Virus record (IMG/VR): IMGVR_UViG_3300042934_000819
Location: 1-41,664 of that record
Direction: 5' to 3' (one strand)
DNA from: a virus
Length of the DNA: 41,664 bases
The translations under genes and the position numbers were made by a program. Below the pieces are notes generated by a model. It worked only from the letters and a program-made list of their open reading frames with translations, did not search any database and had not been told where the DNA came from. This document shows, in pieces, positions 8,598 through 16,971 of the stretch. How positions within the stretch are numbered: the stretch's first letter is position 1; every line of letters begins with the position of its first letter.

Positions 8598-8936
8598 TCA
8601 TATGGAATCATTAACGATTTCCCAAGTCCATAAGTGACGTATATACCCTGAGTCACGAATTTTCTCTGTTAAATCCCATTGCCAAACCATTTCATCAATG
8701 TTCACAGAATTGAGCAATGTTTGTATAGCATCAAACATAGGATCAAACTCCGTTTTAGTAAAATATTCAATTGTCCCTCTGATTGTTTGCATCACTACAT
8801 GATTGTCGGCCGTATGTGACTGGCCTTGCCCTTCTTCAGCCCATACAATGTAATTGCCTTTGGCTTTGCTAGCTTCATAGTGGAATGTTTCAATGCCAGT
8901 GCTAAGAAGTATGTCTCGTAGATCAACTAATTTCAT
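8598..8936 (-). CDS. Minor head-tail/tail terminator-like protein
   Basis: A 112-residue protein. An upstream extension of the frame exists, but it runs through the preceding gene; the ATG at 8936 (MKLVDLRDILLSTG) has GGAAG before it and overlaps the upstream stop by 14 bases. The sequence YIVWAEEGQGQSHTADN fits the family of small tail terminator or minor capsid proteins found at this position (tail-component group with HK97 gp10). Assignment to the tail terminator rests mainly on position between head closure and gp10. Confidence 0.65.
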   Translation of the reverse strand: MKLVDLRDILLSTGIETFHYEASKAKGNYIVWAEEGQGQSHTADNHVVMQTIRGTIEYFTKTEFDPMFDAIQTLLNSVNIDEMVWQWDLTEKIRDSGYIRHLWTWEIVNDSI

Positions 8937-9279
8937 ACTCTTCCACCAACCTTTCGAGAGACAGATCCATTGATAGTGGTAATACATCTGGTGGATATTG
9001 AACCTGCTTAATTTCATACTGCCCATCTACTAAAACTGCAACATCCTGTGAGGAAACCGACTGTATTCTTGGAACACGTATCATTCGGTCTATCTTAATT
9101 TGATATTGCTTTGCTGACCAAAACCTTCCCATGCCAACTATGCGCTCTTCAAAACGCAAAGCTTCAACTTTCGGTGGTATTTTTAAGCCTTCCTTAGCCA
9201 TGTTGCCAGACTCCCCTATGTTATCAACACTGTATATGCTGACAACTCCATCATTAAACGTCTGAGTTTTCTGCTTCAT
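8923..9279 (-). CDS. Head closure / head-tail joining protein
   Basis: A 118-residue beta-rich protein with FNDGVVSIYSVDN at the N-terminus and SAKQYQIKIDRMIRVPR in the middle, a pattern of the phage head-tail joining (SPP1 gp16-like) family in Firmicutes. The ATG at 9279 lies inside the end of the upstream connector gene (26-base overlap) with GGAGGTGG as ribosome binding site, indicating coupled translation. Such proteins close the portal channel after packaging and provide the tail docking surface. Confidence 0.75.
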   Translation of the reverse strand: MKQKTQTFNDGVVSIYSVDNIGESGNMAKEGLKIPPKVEALRFEERIVGMGRFWSAKQYQIKIDRMIRVPRIQSVSSQDVAVLVDGQYEIKQVQYPPDVLPLSMDLSLERLVEEYEIS

Positions 9280-9559
9280 AGGCCGCCACCTCCGTCTCGA
9301 TTTGAAGAGACAGTAATTCTGCTAAGTAGTTATTTTGAAAGTCTGCCAATGCATTTGACCTTACATACCTACAATAATCCATTAAGAGTTCCCTAGGCTT
9401 ATCTTCAATGGTATAATCAAGCTCTGCTCCTGCAGCTTTGTTTATATATTTCATCCCACGTGCAATTATGCCGGAGAGTTTTTCATCTCCGGCTGCGTCA
9501 ACCCATGTTATGTCAAGGTAGCTACGGACTGCCTCAAGCAATCCTGTTGGCAGTGCCAT
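9254..9559 (-). CDS. Head-tail connector (gp6-like)
   Basis: A 101-residue helical protein of the Phage_connect_1 / HK97 gp6 type: the opening LPTGLLEAVRSYLDITWVDA, then DEKLSGIIARGMKYINKAAG and LLMDYCRYVRSNALADF are the usual landmarks of this family. It forms the ring below the portal. GGGGGTGAG precedes the ATG, and it directly follows the capsid gene. Confidence 0.87.
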   Translation of the reverse strand: MALPTGLLEAVRSYLDITWVDAAGDEKLSGIIARGMKYINKAAGAELDYTIEDKPRELLMDYCRYVRSNALADFQNNYLAELLSLQIETEVAAYEAENSDV

Positions 9560-9576
9560 ATAAGCTCACCCCCGAA

Positions 9577-11109
9577 TTATGACTTAGTAACAATTACAGT
9601 GTAAGTTTCAGTATCTGTACCACTTACAACTGTTATTTCAACAGTATTTCCACCAGCATCCCATGTTGCAGCAGTTCCGTTAACATGAGCTACACCATTA
9701 AGCTCTATAGTGATTTCTGCTTCACCATCTAGTGCAAGAGCTGTTATTGTATTTGTTGCATTTGTGGTTGCTGCTGTGTAGTTGTGAGTGGACTTATTGA
9801 ATATTGGCACTAAATCCAATGCTCCAATGGTTAAGCTAGCTAATCTAGCATCATATATTGGGTATATTGGCAATGCATCACCTTCTGTATTTGTAACAAA
9901 TACTTGATGTGCTGCAGGCTTTAATCCAGATATATCAGCATAAACAAATGCTGTATTATCAAGAGGCTCACCATGGCCATAAAGCTTAACAAGGTAAATT
10001 CTTTCATCTTCAAGGAACTTGTACTCATCAGAGTACTCAATCTTTCCACTCTTAGCTGTACCAATTCCCATAAAGTACCTCTTAGCAAGTCCAAAGATTG
10101 CTTTTCCTACAGGTACTTGCGTAGATTGAACAACTGTAGTGGGGAATGGGAATACATTGTTTACATATGTTCCATCTGCTGAACGAATAGTAGTAGCTGG
10201 CATTACCTTTTGAAGGTAATCAACTGGATTTACTATAAGTATTACCTCTTTTACTACCCTTGATTTGCCATTAGGTCCAACTGCCATTCCAGATATAAGT
10301 ATTCCGTATGATACAGGATCAAGGCTTTCGACCGCAACAGTTGCCTTTACCGGATATACGCCATCAGTTACAGTAACGCCTTCTCCAACTTGTCTGTTCA
10401 TTCCGATTGGCATATCCTTACCAGTGCCTACGATTATTCCAGATTCTAATCCATTAGCTGCAGATTCTCCAAGTATTGCTCTTGTATATCTATCTAACCA
10501 TACTGGACCAAGATCAAGCATGGATTTAGCAACTGGTAAGAACGCTGACAGTTTGTGAAGCGTCATAGGGATTTTCTTAAATCCAGAAGTCAATTCCTTT
10601 ACAATTGTTGCAGTCAAAGTTCCCCATGTAGCAAGTTCTGTTCCATTTGTATTTACAAGGAACTCAATCAGGCCGCTAGTGTTTTGGAAGTTGATTGCTT
10701 CCAACAAAGGATGAGTTGCAACTAGATCTTCAAATACAGCGTCAATAACTGTCTTTGGCATCACTACATCTAACTCCGTAAGCGCCTGTTTAGGATTACT
10801 GGAATTCATAGCTTCTATAACTTTCTGATAGTAGTTATTTTCATCAGAGGTAAGTTGTCTAACTCCTCTGCCTACCAACACTGTGTTATCTGCAGCTTGG
10901 ATAAGACCTTTTGCTTCTTCCATTACAGCTGCTTGAATATTCTCAGTGAACTCTGTAAAAGCTTGTGCAAAAGCAGTTTCATCGCCATCCTTCATGGCTT
11001 GGTTCAGTTTGTTCATGATCTCGGCTTTCTTAGCTTGCAGCAAGTCAAGATTTTTCATTGCAAATACCTGTAGATCCATTTGGAATAGTGGTTTAAATAT
11101 TTTTTTCAT
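9577..11109 (-). CDS. Major capsid protein (HK97 fold) with C-terminal cadherin-like domain
   Basis: A 510-residue protein; the ATG at 11109 is preferred because AAAGGAG lies nine bases upstream (a GTG at 11115 is too close). Residues 1-100 are helical and charged, the expected N-terminal delta/scaffold part removed by the protease encoded just upstream. Residues about 100-420 carry the capsid core (ALTELDVVMPKTVIDAVFEDL, then HPLLEAINFQNTSG). The last 85 residues (about 426-510) resemble the cadherin-like beta-sandwich PF12733: LTIGALDLVPIF, NYTA, WDAGGNTVEITVVSG, YTVIVTKS. This extra domain should lie on the outside of the capsid. No separate scaffold gene is present. Confidence 0.9.
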   Translation of the reverse strand: MKKIFKPLFQMDLQVFAMKNLDLLQAKKAEIMNKLNQAMKDGDETAFAQAFTEFTENIQAAVMEEAKGLIQAADNTVLVGRGVRQLTSDENNYYQKVIEAMNSSNPKQALTELDVVMPKTVIDAVFEDLVATHPLLEAINFQNTSGLIEFLVNTNGTELATWGTLTATIVKELTSGFKKIPMTLHKLSAFLPVAKSMLDLGPVWLDRYTRAILGESAANGLESGIIVGTGKDMPIGMNRQVGEGVTVTDGVYPVKATVAVESLDPVSYGILISGMAVGPNGKSRVVKEVILIVNPVDYLQKVMPATTIRSADGTYVNNVFPFPTTVVQSTQVPVGKAIFGLAKRYFMGIGTAKSGKIEYSDEYKFLEDERIYLVKLYGHGEPLDNTAFVYADISGLKPAAHQVFVTNTEGDALPIYPIYDARLASLTIGALDLVPIFNKSTHNYTAATTNATNTITALALDGEAEITIELNGVAHVNGTAATWDAGGNTVEITVVSGTDTETYTVIVTKS

Positions 11110-11134
11110 CTTCACTTTCTCCTTTAAATTAAAA

Positions 11135-11890
11135 TTAGCGGAACAATGCCGCCATTAATTTGAGTGTATTGTTTTCCTTAGGTGGTTCTGGTTCCTTTGG
11201 TTGTGGTGGTGGAGTTTTCATCTCCTGTAACAAAGCAACAAGTTGCTTATTCTTTGTCATAATAGATTGATTGATTTCTTTTAAAGCTTCAGCAGCTTTT
11301 GTCATGTCAACTTGCTTATCGGATATTTCATCAGCTAGTCCATATTCTAGGCATTGTTCTGCAGTTAACCATGTTTCCGCATCCATGATAGCCCTTAACT
11401 GTTCTTCATTGAGCTTACCATTTGCCTTTTCAAGATATGCTTGTCTGTTCCCCGCCATTATCGCATCCAAATCATCTGCATTTTTTCTATGAGCCCTAGC
11501 ATTACCTACAGACCAGTTCCACATATCATGTAACATTTGCATAGTTGGTGCTGCCATTATAACCTTGTCACAAGCAGTCAAAAGAAAAGATGCAGCAGAA
11601 GCTGCAAATCCATCTACATATCCGGTTACATATGCTTGATGTCTTTTTAGTTGGCTATGTATACCCATTGCCTCCTTAACATCTCCACCATAACTGTTTA
11701 CATAGAGATTTATAAACTTTGCATCAGGGTATTTCGCTAGTTCCTCTCTAAAGTGTTGAGCAGAGGTTTCGCTAACAATCTTTTCATCTGACCACCAATC
11801 ATAACTATCTGGTTTTATACTTTCATAGATATACATTTCCAAGGTCTCTAGTTGTGCCGATTGTTTTAATTCCCAGATTGTTTTTCTCAA
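11135..11890 (-). CDS. Head maturation protease, ClpP (S14) type
   Basis: A 251-residue protease with ClpP fold. Catalytic Ser98 is in GFAASAAS, His121 in MLHDMWN, and Asp170 in IMDAETW is the likely third residue, nearly the same numbering as ClpP (98/123/172). The NSYGGDVKEAMGI segment is the conserved oxyanion region. It cleaves the capsid N-terminal part during prohead maturation. The start is TTG at 11890 with GGAGGTG upstream and a 4-base overlap with the portal stop. The C-terminal 50 residues include a proline-rich tail (PPPQPKEPEPP), probably a linker. Confidence 0.92.
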   Translation of the reverse strand: MRKTIWELKQSAQLETLEMYIYESIKPDSYDWWSDEKIVSETSAQHFREELAKYPDAKFINLYVNSYGGDVKEAMGIHSQLKRHQAYVTGYVDGFAASAASFLLTACDKVIMAAPTMQMLHDMWNWSVGNARAHRKNADDLDAIMAGNRQAYLEKANGKLNEEQLRAIMDAETWLTAEQCLEYGLADEISDKQVDMTKAAEALKEINQSIMTKNKQLVALLQEMKTPPPQPKEPEPPKENNTLKLMAALFR

Positions 11891-13062
11891 TTCGTATCAC
11901 CTCCTCCCATAGCCGCTAACAAGTCAGCAATTGTTGAATAGTTTTTAGTCATGAAATGTTGCTTTGCCCATGCTTCATCTATTTCTGGTTCACCCACTAG
12001 TTTACGAATATCATTGATGCAGAAGGCTCCTGAAGCAATAAGCTTGTCTATTGCAGTAGATACACTTAGCAGATCAACATGTTTGATTGCCTTAGTATCA
12101 ATCTGAACATAAGTGCCTTGGATGAATGCATCTCTGCCGCTTCGTTTGCGATTAATTTCTTCCTGCAGCATGTCACATAACGGATCAACGCAAAAAGTCA
12201 ACAATTGATCTACTACATCTTTTACACCCTGTACATCGCCTCGAATTAATGCCGGATGCATCCCAAAACCTTTTGCAGTGAAATCTGAAATATCATCAAT
12301 CATTGCCCTAATATCCCTGGTACTTTCACTGGAGTATGTCTTTGACCCTATATCTGTATAGCTCTGGCCTTTACCAAGTGGAATGATGGCATCGGATGTC
12401 TCCATAAAGTTTTTGAATTTTTTACTGATGAGTTCATCAAAGAATATTCTTTCCTGTGAACCTGCAACTGGCAATGTTTCATAGTTAAATGTACCCTTTG
12501 TTCCTCGGGATTTTTTGTAAGACTTCATGCCATGAGCGATTAATTTTGAGTAGCTTTCATACAAGCCCGCTGTTACCCTTCTCATATCACATTCAGACAA
12601 CTTAAAGTAAAGTACCTCAGATTGTACAAATGGTCTATTGAAAGTAAAATCCCCTACTGTAACTTGAGTGAATACATCACTATATAATGCATAAGGTTTT
12701 CTTATAAAACTGTCTGCAACAAGTAGTTGTCCCTTCTGCTCAATGATTAGGCATTCATTTTTACTATAGAGCTGTGCTAACCATTTATGAATAAATCCAC
12801 TGGAGTTTTGGTTTAAATTTGGCTCAACATTCCAGAGATAATATTCAGGTCCCTTTTTTTCTTCGCCATTCACATAGGTTTTAAACTCACATTTACTTAC
12901 GGCATTTGCAATTATATTCACCGCTGACCAAAATGCCATCTCTCTGAAATATACATCTGCCATCAAAACATTGTATTCATCCATATATTCTTGGAGTTCA
13001 TCTCCACTCAGCGGCACTGAGCCTAACCCGAATTTACAACTTAACCACGATATAAGTCCCAA
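11887..13062 (-). CDS. Portal protein (HK97 family)
   Basis: A 391-residue protein of the HK97-type phage portal family, with TTG start at 13062 and AAGGAGGTGAG upstream. Landmarks: ADVYFREMAFWSAVNIIANAVSKCEF near residue 35-60, YLWNVEPNLNQNSSGF near 75, then PLGKGQSYTDIG near 225 and the C-terminal GAFCINDIRKLVGEPEI clip/stem segment. The dodecamer forms the vertex through which DNA is packaged. It lies 12 bases after the terminase gene. Confidence 0.92.
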   Translation of the reverse strand: MGLISWLSCKFGLGSVPLSGDELQEYMDEYNVLMADVYFREMAFWSAVNIIANAVSKCEFKTYVNGEEKKGPEYYLWNVEPNLNQNSSGFIHKWLAQLYSKNECLIIEQKGQLLVADSFIRKPYALYSDVFTQVTVGDFTFNRPFVQSEVLYFKLSECDMRRVTAGLYESYSKLIAHGMKSYKKSRGTKGTFNYETLPVAGSQERIFFDELISKKFKNFMETSDAIIPLGKGQSYTDIGSKTYSSESTRDIRAMIDDISDFTAKGFGMHPALIRGDVQGVKDVVDQLLTFCVDPLCDMLQEEINRKRSGRDAFIQGTYVQIDTKAIKHVDLLSVSTAIDKLIASGAFCINDIRKLVGEPEIDEAWAKQHFMTKNYSTIADLLAAMGGGDTN

Positions 13063-13074
13063 TATCTCACCTCC

Positions 13075-14745
13075 TTAACATGTAATAACCGGCAGGTCAT
13101 CAAATGTACTGCCGGCTTCATCAAGTTCCTCTTCAATAACCATCGAGTGTACCAAGGCCATGAATGGATCTGTCTTTCTGCTTTTAGGTTCAATCTTTGC
13201 ATAATAGAAATTGCCTGTTTGTGTACCATCCTTTTTACCAGCAGGCATTTTTTTGGTATTGTTTGTAGCCCATCTAAGAGGTGGGTAATCTCCCCAGGTA
13301 AATTGATGCCGCGTGAAGCTGCTGTCAATCACTGTCTGAACCTTGTAAATATCGTTTGGCCTAACAAGCTTTACATTCTTGTTCTCATTGGCATCAAATC
13401 CGATTTTTTTCAACTCTGCGGATACTAGGGCATAACGGTTATTATCTACTGCAATCTTCTTGATGTTGTACTTCTGAGCTTTTTCAGCGATATAGTCGCA
13501 AAGCAGTTTTGGGTGAATCTCTACATCATCAACACTTGTGATATACTCAGCTCGCTCCCATTCTTCCCATGGCACGGTCAACCGCTTCAAGTCCGCAGAC
13601 TTTAGGCACAACCACGAGTGATTAATATCGTATCTTTCTTCACCCTTCTTAAAGTGAAAATTCACGCTTGCCCAGTCGTTTATTTTTGCATAATCTATAC
13701 CCACTGTACATGACCAACCTGCCATATCCGGCAGCGGCTTGTTTGTAGGTACGATATTCTTATCATAGTCAGTAACAACAATCTCTGCATTTGACAATGG
13801 CCAGTTCATACGCTTTGTATAAAATTCACTTTTTATTTCAGGATCATAATCCATTTTCATGAATTCTTCTTCCATAGTCTCTTGCAGTACTGGTAAGTAT
13901 TTTAACGAAGGATTTGCTTTGTGCCACATACGAGGGTTTAATACTTCTTCTTCAGAATTTACACGGTATAGCAGCGGCAAAATCTTTGAATTTTTGATTA
14001 TGCCCCTCAAAATGTCATAGCAAATTTTTAATTCCTTATCCAAAACTCCATCCCTGACATGGCCATTTGTGGTAATCTTAAAGGTCCTGGAATGCTTCCT
14101 TTTACCAAACCCGCTTGTAAATACATTAATCATTGCATAGGTCATATACTCATGTATTTCATCGAATATCAGGCAGGCTGACCGCTTACCATCTTTTGTC
14201 TTTGCATTGGATGTATGATATCTTATTACAGATCCAGTCCTAAGATTCTTGATAATTTCTTTGCTTTTGTAAAAGAACTTTTTCAGTTTTATCCAGAATT
14301 TTTCAAGCACATTATATATATCAGCAAATGAGGTTTCGGCTTGATCCTCACTGTTTGCAATAATATCCACATTGTACTCTTTAATTCCGTGATAGTGAGT
14401 TGTCAGATACCAGGCCACCGGTGAAATAAATCCGTTTTTGCCATTGCCTCTGCCCATCATGATGATAAAACTATTAAATACCAAAGTGTCATTACCGTAA
14501 TAGCAATGTATCAAAGCAAATAAAAAGAGCTCCCAATCGAATAACTGAATTTCAAAATACCGCTCTGTTAATTCCACGGCTTTTTCGATCTTTTCATTAT
14601 CGATGAAAACTCTATCATCATTTAGTTTTTCTTCGACGATATGCATAGCTAATATGATTTCGTCTGACGATATTATCTCCCCACTGTATATTCCATCTAT
14701 GTAACTATCAATAAAAGGATGGTAATTACATTTCCTCGTTTTCAT
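13075..14745 (-). CDS. Terminase large subunit
   Basis: A 556-residue packaging ATPase/nuclease. The ATG at 14745 follows GGTGGTG by six bases; GTG at 14757 is an alternative. The Walker A-like GRGNGKN lies at about 98-104, Walker B LIFDE at 192-196, and the TTNGHVRDG coupling segment near 225. The nuclease half begins at about 340 with GIDYAKINDWAS and carries further acidic residues (IAVDNNRY). It belongs to the Terminase_1 (HK97/P27-associated) group. It works with the P27-type small subunit it overlaps by 20 bases. Confidence 0.95.
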   Translation of the reverse strand: MKTRKCNYHPFIDSYIDGIYSGEIISSDEIILAMHIVEEKLNDDRVFIDNEKIEKAVELTERYFEIQLFDWELFLFALIHCYYGNDTLVFNSFIIMMGRGNGKNGFISPVAWYLTTHYHGIKEYNVDIIANSEDQAETSFADIYNVLEKFWIKLKKFFYKSKEIIKNLRTGSVIRYHTSNAKTKDGKRSACLIFDEIHEYMTYAMINVFTSGFGKRKHSRTFKITTNGHVRDGVLDKELKICYDILRGIIKNSKILPLLYRVNSEEEVLNPRMWHKANPSLKYLPVLQETMEEEFMKMDYDPEIKSEFYTKRMNWPLSNAEIVVTDYDKNIVPTNKPLPDMAGWSCTVGIDYAKINDWASVNFHFKKGEERYDINHSWLCLKSADLKRLTVPWEEWERAEYITSVDDVEIHPKLLCDYIAEKAQKYNIKKIAVDNNRYALVSAELKKIGFDANENKNVKLVRPNDIYKVQTVIDSSFTRHQFTWGDYPPLRWATNNTKKMPAGKKDGTQTGNFYYAKIEPKSRKTDPFMALVHSMVIEEELDEAGSTFDDLPVITC

Positions 14746-15076
14746 CAGGATCACCACCCGTTTGCGTTGGTTTTATTCCCAATTCCGCCAGAAGCTTAAG
14801 CATTTGTCCATTAACCTTAATACTCTGCTCGACAGACTCATTTTTCTTGTGACCTTTCTGTCCTCCGCCATTGTCATACTTAACATTTACACCACGCTTC
14901 TGAATATCATCAGTCAACAGAGACTTTGTTACCCACATATCCATATAGTCTCGCACTAAATCAGTATAGTATTTTCCTGTAGTACCATTTCTGTCGAGTT
15001 GGTCTAGTAAATCCTGTTTGATTTCTGCAAATAATTCTGACTCCAAATATTTCCTAACACAGACTTTTACTGCCAT
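14726..15076 (-). CDS. Terminase small subunit, P27 family
   Basis: A 116-residue protein with the P27 terminase pattern: YLESELFAEIKQDLLDQLDRNG, then YYTDLVRDYMDMWVTKSLL and the C-terminal QMLKLLAELGIKP. It recognises the packaging site and loads the large subunit. The ATG is preceded by an unusual G-rich tract (GGGGGGGG-T-GGGGG on the minus strand, an 8-base homopolymer) that also serves as ribosome binding site. The 3' end overlaps TerL. Confidence 0.88.
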   Translation of the reverse strand: MAVKVCVRKYLESELFAEIKQDLLDQLDRNGTTGKYYTDLVRDYMDMWVTKSLLTDDIQKRGVNVKYDNGGGQKGHKKNESVEQSIKVNGQMLKLLAELGIKPTQTGGDPDENEEM

Positions 15077-15187
15077 ACCCCCACCCCCCCCTCATGTGAG
15101 ATTTTGAAAATTTCTCTTTTGTCTTAAACCCACCCGAGTCAAGCCATACCGTATTAAAATGCGTTTTTATTTGACCGGGGGTATATA
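15077..15187. other. Candidate cos region between HNH and TerS
   Basis: A 111-bp non-coding stretch with GC-rich islands in AT-rich DNA: CCCCCGGTC on the minus strand just after the HNH stop, CGGGTGGG in the middle, and the G-rich tract before TerS. Phages with an HNH nuclease beside P27-type terminase mostly package from cohesive ends with the cos site in or next to this interval. The site itself cannot be read from sequence. Confidence 0.4.
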
Positions 15188-15595
15188 TTACCATCTCTCC
15201 ACAGTCAAAGGCTTCACATTCTTATTAACTCTATAACCATGCGCCTTCTCATGGCAATCATGGCACAAAGGAATCAAGTTCTTATACTCTTTACCCATGT
15301 ATATATATGTCTTGCTCAATGCCAGCTCAGGATGCTTCTTAACATACTGCACATGATGTACCGTGTTAGCTTTAGTATAGAATCCTTTAGCTTTGCAATG
15401 CTGACATTCATGTTTATATTCATCTAATACTTCTGCTCTAAGGCGTAACCACTCGCTTGATGTATAGAAAGCATGCAAGTTGTTTGTATCTATAAGTGAG
15501 TTTATCCACTGACATACTACAACTTGATTGCTTAAATCCAATTTAATCAACTCCAAAATAAAAAGAGCCTTTTGGCTCTCTCCATTATTTTTCAT
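15188..15595 (-). CDS. HNH endonuclease
   Basis: A 135-residue HNH nuclease. Two zinc-binding CxxC pairs (CQHC near residue 64 and CHDC near 107) flank the HHVQYVKKHP active-site segment, followed by NLIPLCHDCHEKAHG; the consecutive HH and the final Asn/His are the expected catalytic and metal residues. HNH proteins next to terminase take part in cos cleavage and packaging in HK97-like phages. Residues 1-45 are an N-terminal helical extension. The ATG overlaps the upstream gene by 11 bases and has only a weak ribosome binding site, so coupled translation is likely. Confidence 0.9.
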   Translation of the reverse strand: MKNNGESQKALFILELIKLDLSNQVVVCQWINSLIDTNNLHAFYTSSEWLRLRAEVLDEYKHECQHCKAKGFYTKANTVHHVQYVKKHPELALSKTYIYMGKEYKNLIPLCHDCHEKAHGYRVNKNVKPLTVERW

Positions 15596-15764
15596 TCCAT
15601 AGAAGTATTTTTTTTAATTTTTCTTCAATTGCTTTATTGTTTTCACTAATTACAGTCGCTATTGCATCTCTTAAATTATTTGCGGATATTGCTTCTCCTG
15701 ATATTATTCCTTTATCCTCAAGTTTTTGAATAATTTCGTCTTTTGATAACCCAAGATTATTCAT
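15585..15764 (-). CDS. Small unknown phage protein
   Basis: A 59-residue protein. AGGGAGG eight bases upstream selects the ATG at 15764 over the GTG at 15773. It is charged and helical; the N-terminus (LSKDEIIQKLEDKGII) is like a small helix-loop-helix and the C-terminus is Lys-rich. No family recognised. It is part of the start of the late operon and overlaps the HNH gene. Confidence 0.65.
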   Translation of the reverse strand: MNNLGLSKDEIIQKLEDKGIISGEAISANNLRDAIATVISENNKAIEEKLKKILLWNEK

Positions 15765-15830
15765 TTCTATCACCTCCCTTCAATCACCATATTCGGCAAT
15801 CGAAAGGAAATTCCTTCTACATTAGGCTAC

Positions 15831-16028
15831 TCACATCTTATACAACATAATTGCTGCAAGCACTACATTTAATGCAGTCAAACCAAGTATTACCCATGTT
15901 AATCTAAGCATAGATTTAGACAATTTAGTACTTCCCTTATCAAATCTATCCATAATCTCATTTAGCTTTTGGACTTCATCTTTGATATTCTGTTCACCTC
16001 TTGAAACATTTAGCTGTCCACCACTCAT
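15831..16028 (-). CDS. Small single-span membrane protein
   Basis: A 65-residue protein with a charged, probably coiled-coil N-terminal half (EQNIKDEVQKLNEIMDRFDKG) and one transmembrane segment at about 43-63 (LTWVILGLTALNVVLAAIML). GGAGTGATAG precedes the ATG. Such proteins occur near the late control region of Firmicute phages; the function is unknown, and lysis accessory or superinfection roles are only possibilities. It is the first gene after the terminator at 16097-16130, so it probably starts the late message. Confidence 0.65.
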   Translation of the reverse strand: MSGGQLNVSRGEQNIKDEVQKLNEIMDRFDKGSTKLSKSMLRLTWVILGLTALNVVLAAIMLYKM

Positions 16029-16096
16029 GCTATCACTCCTTAGTTTGTATTAGTCTTGTATACGATATTCTACAAACAGAAGTAGATTCCTTCAAT

Positions 16097-16130
16097 AAAA
16101 GGGCTCGACACGGAGGAAGGTGCCAAGCCC
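16097..16130 (-). terminator. Rho-independent terminator after the 33-residue gene
   Basis: On the minus strand GGGCTTGGCAC pairs with GTGTCGAGCCC (11 bp with two G-U pairs, 8-base loop) and is followed by TTTTATT. It lies just downstream of the small gene ending at 16136 and before the late structural genes. Confidence 0.8.
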
Positions 16131-16135
16131 CCAAG

Positions 16136-16237
16136 CTATCTGTTCTTAAAGCATTTGCTAAACGGACAGTAGAAACTTAATCCAGTCCAGGTACTCCAAA
16201 TGCAGCCATAACATTTGTGTTGTTTGTTATCATCCAT
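16136..16237 (-). CDS. 33-residue Cys-rich mini-protein
   Basis: ATG at 16237 with GGAGATGATC upstream. The sequence has a CxxC pair (CYGC) near residue 9 and two more Cys 5 residues apart near 24-29, with aromatic residues between, which suggests a zinc knuckle. It lies between two strong terminators, so it is expressed only by read-through or antitermination. It is too short for most gene finders. Function unknown. Confidence 0.6.
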   Translation of the reverse strand: MDDNKQHKCYGCIWSTWTGLSFYCPFSKCFKNR

Positions 16238-16255
16238 AGGATCATCTCCAATAGA

Positions 16256-16280
16256 AAAAGCCCGCCTATTAAAAGCGGGC
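16256..16280 (-). terminator. Strong rho-independent terminator
   Basis: On the minus strand GCCCGC-TTTTAATAG-GCGGGC followed by TTTTTCT. It lies 75-80 bases downstream of a consensus minus-strand promoter (16342-16370), and ahead of the 33-residue gene and the late genes. It therefore ends both the late-regulator message and the short leader RNA from that promoter. Confidence 0.88.
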
Positions 16281-16341
16281 CTCTTGTTAATTATTTTCCT
16301 GTACAGCTATTATTAAAATTCTATACAGTTTTGACAATACT

Positions 16342-16370
16342 ATTATATAACGCTTATAAATCATTGTAAA
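16342..16370 (-). promoter_or_regulatory. Consensus sigma-A-type promoter, candidate late promoter
   Basis: Minus strand: TTTACA (16370-16365), 17 bases, TATAAT (16347-16342). The predicted start is near 16335, downstream of the late-regulator stop at 16402. The terminator at 16256-16280 would stop this transcript after about 75 bases. A weaker plus-strand TTGACA-18-TATAAA lies over the same AT-rich stretch, and I give it less weight. Confidence 0.6.
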
Positions 16371-16401
16371 ATCATCTTTATTGCAATGATTTGTCAAGTG
16401 C

Positions 16402-16971
16402 TTAACGCATCTGTATCCCAGACATACCAAAGATTAGAACACTCAATTGTCTTATCATTTCATTTGCCCACCTTCTTGCAGTTGCTTCACTTATATGAAA
16501 CTGATCTGCTACATTTGCGAACTCTTCATCATGGAAATATACCTGTTTCATCAGCCTATACTTTTCATAGTTGTCTTCTTTTGTTGCTTTTATGGATAGA
16601 AGCTTTAGGTTGGTATCAATATGTGACATTATAACTATTGTTGCAACTCTGCTTCTCTTTATTGAGCTAATAAATATATCAGGTGCTAATTCGAGCATGT
16701 CCATGTCGTATTCATTTTCAAAGTAAGGATCTGCACCTTCTAGGTCAATATCATCTATCGAGTCAATTACATCTTGTGCGCAATCCTTAGCTTTAGCAAT
16801 ATGGTTCTTTAAATCATCATAATTTTCAAGAAGCAGCTTTGTTCTCCCAAACCAATAATTGCGATCTTTCCGATTTTGCTCTTTAGCATATTCTTTTAAG
16901 ACTTCACTTGCTGCTATCTTTGCTATATCAATTAGCTTTTGCTCCTGGTCACTTACTCTGTTTTTTGTCAT
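16402..16971 (-). CDS. Sigma-like phage late transcription regulator (ArpU/RinA type)
   Basis: A 189-residue protein ending in a sigma region 4-like helix-turn-helix (FANVADQFHISEATARRWANEMIRQLSVLIFG, residues about 150-185). Helical N-terminal half; central IKRSRVATIVIMSHIDTNLKLL. Size and domain layout match the ArpU/RinA-type regulators that switch on packaging and structural genes in Firmicute phages. AAAGGTAGGA precedes the ATG. It is the last gene before the late promoter/terminator region at 16.1-16.4 kb, the place where such regulators act. Activation and antitermination are both possible modes. Confidence 0.8.
   Translation of the reverse strand: MTKNRVSDQEQKLIDIAKIAASEVLKEYAKEQNRKDRNYWFGRTKLLLENYDDLKNHIAKAKDCAQDVIDSIDDIDLEGADPYFENEYDMDMLELAPDIFISSIKRSRVATIVIMSHIDTNLKLLSIKATKEDNYEKYRLMKQVYFHDEEFANVADQFHISEATARRWANEMIRQLSVLIFGMSGIQMR

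Noticed and set aside
16331-16360. Plus-strand promoter TTGACA-18-TATAAA
   Set aside because: It overlaps the better minus-strand promoter in an AT-rich stretch, would only make antisense to the late regulator, and has suboptimal spacing.
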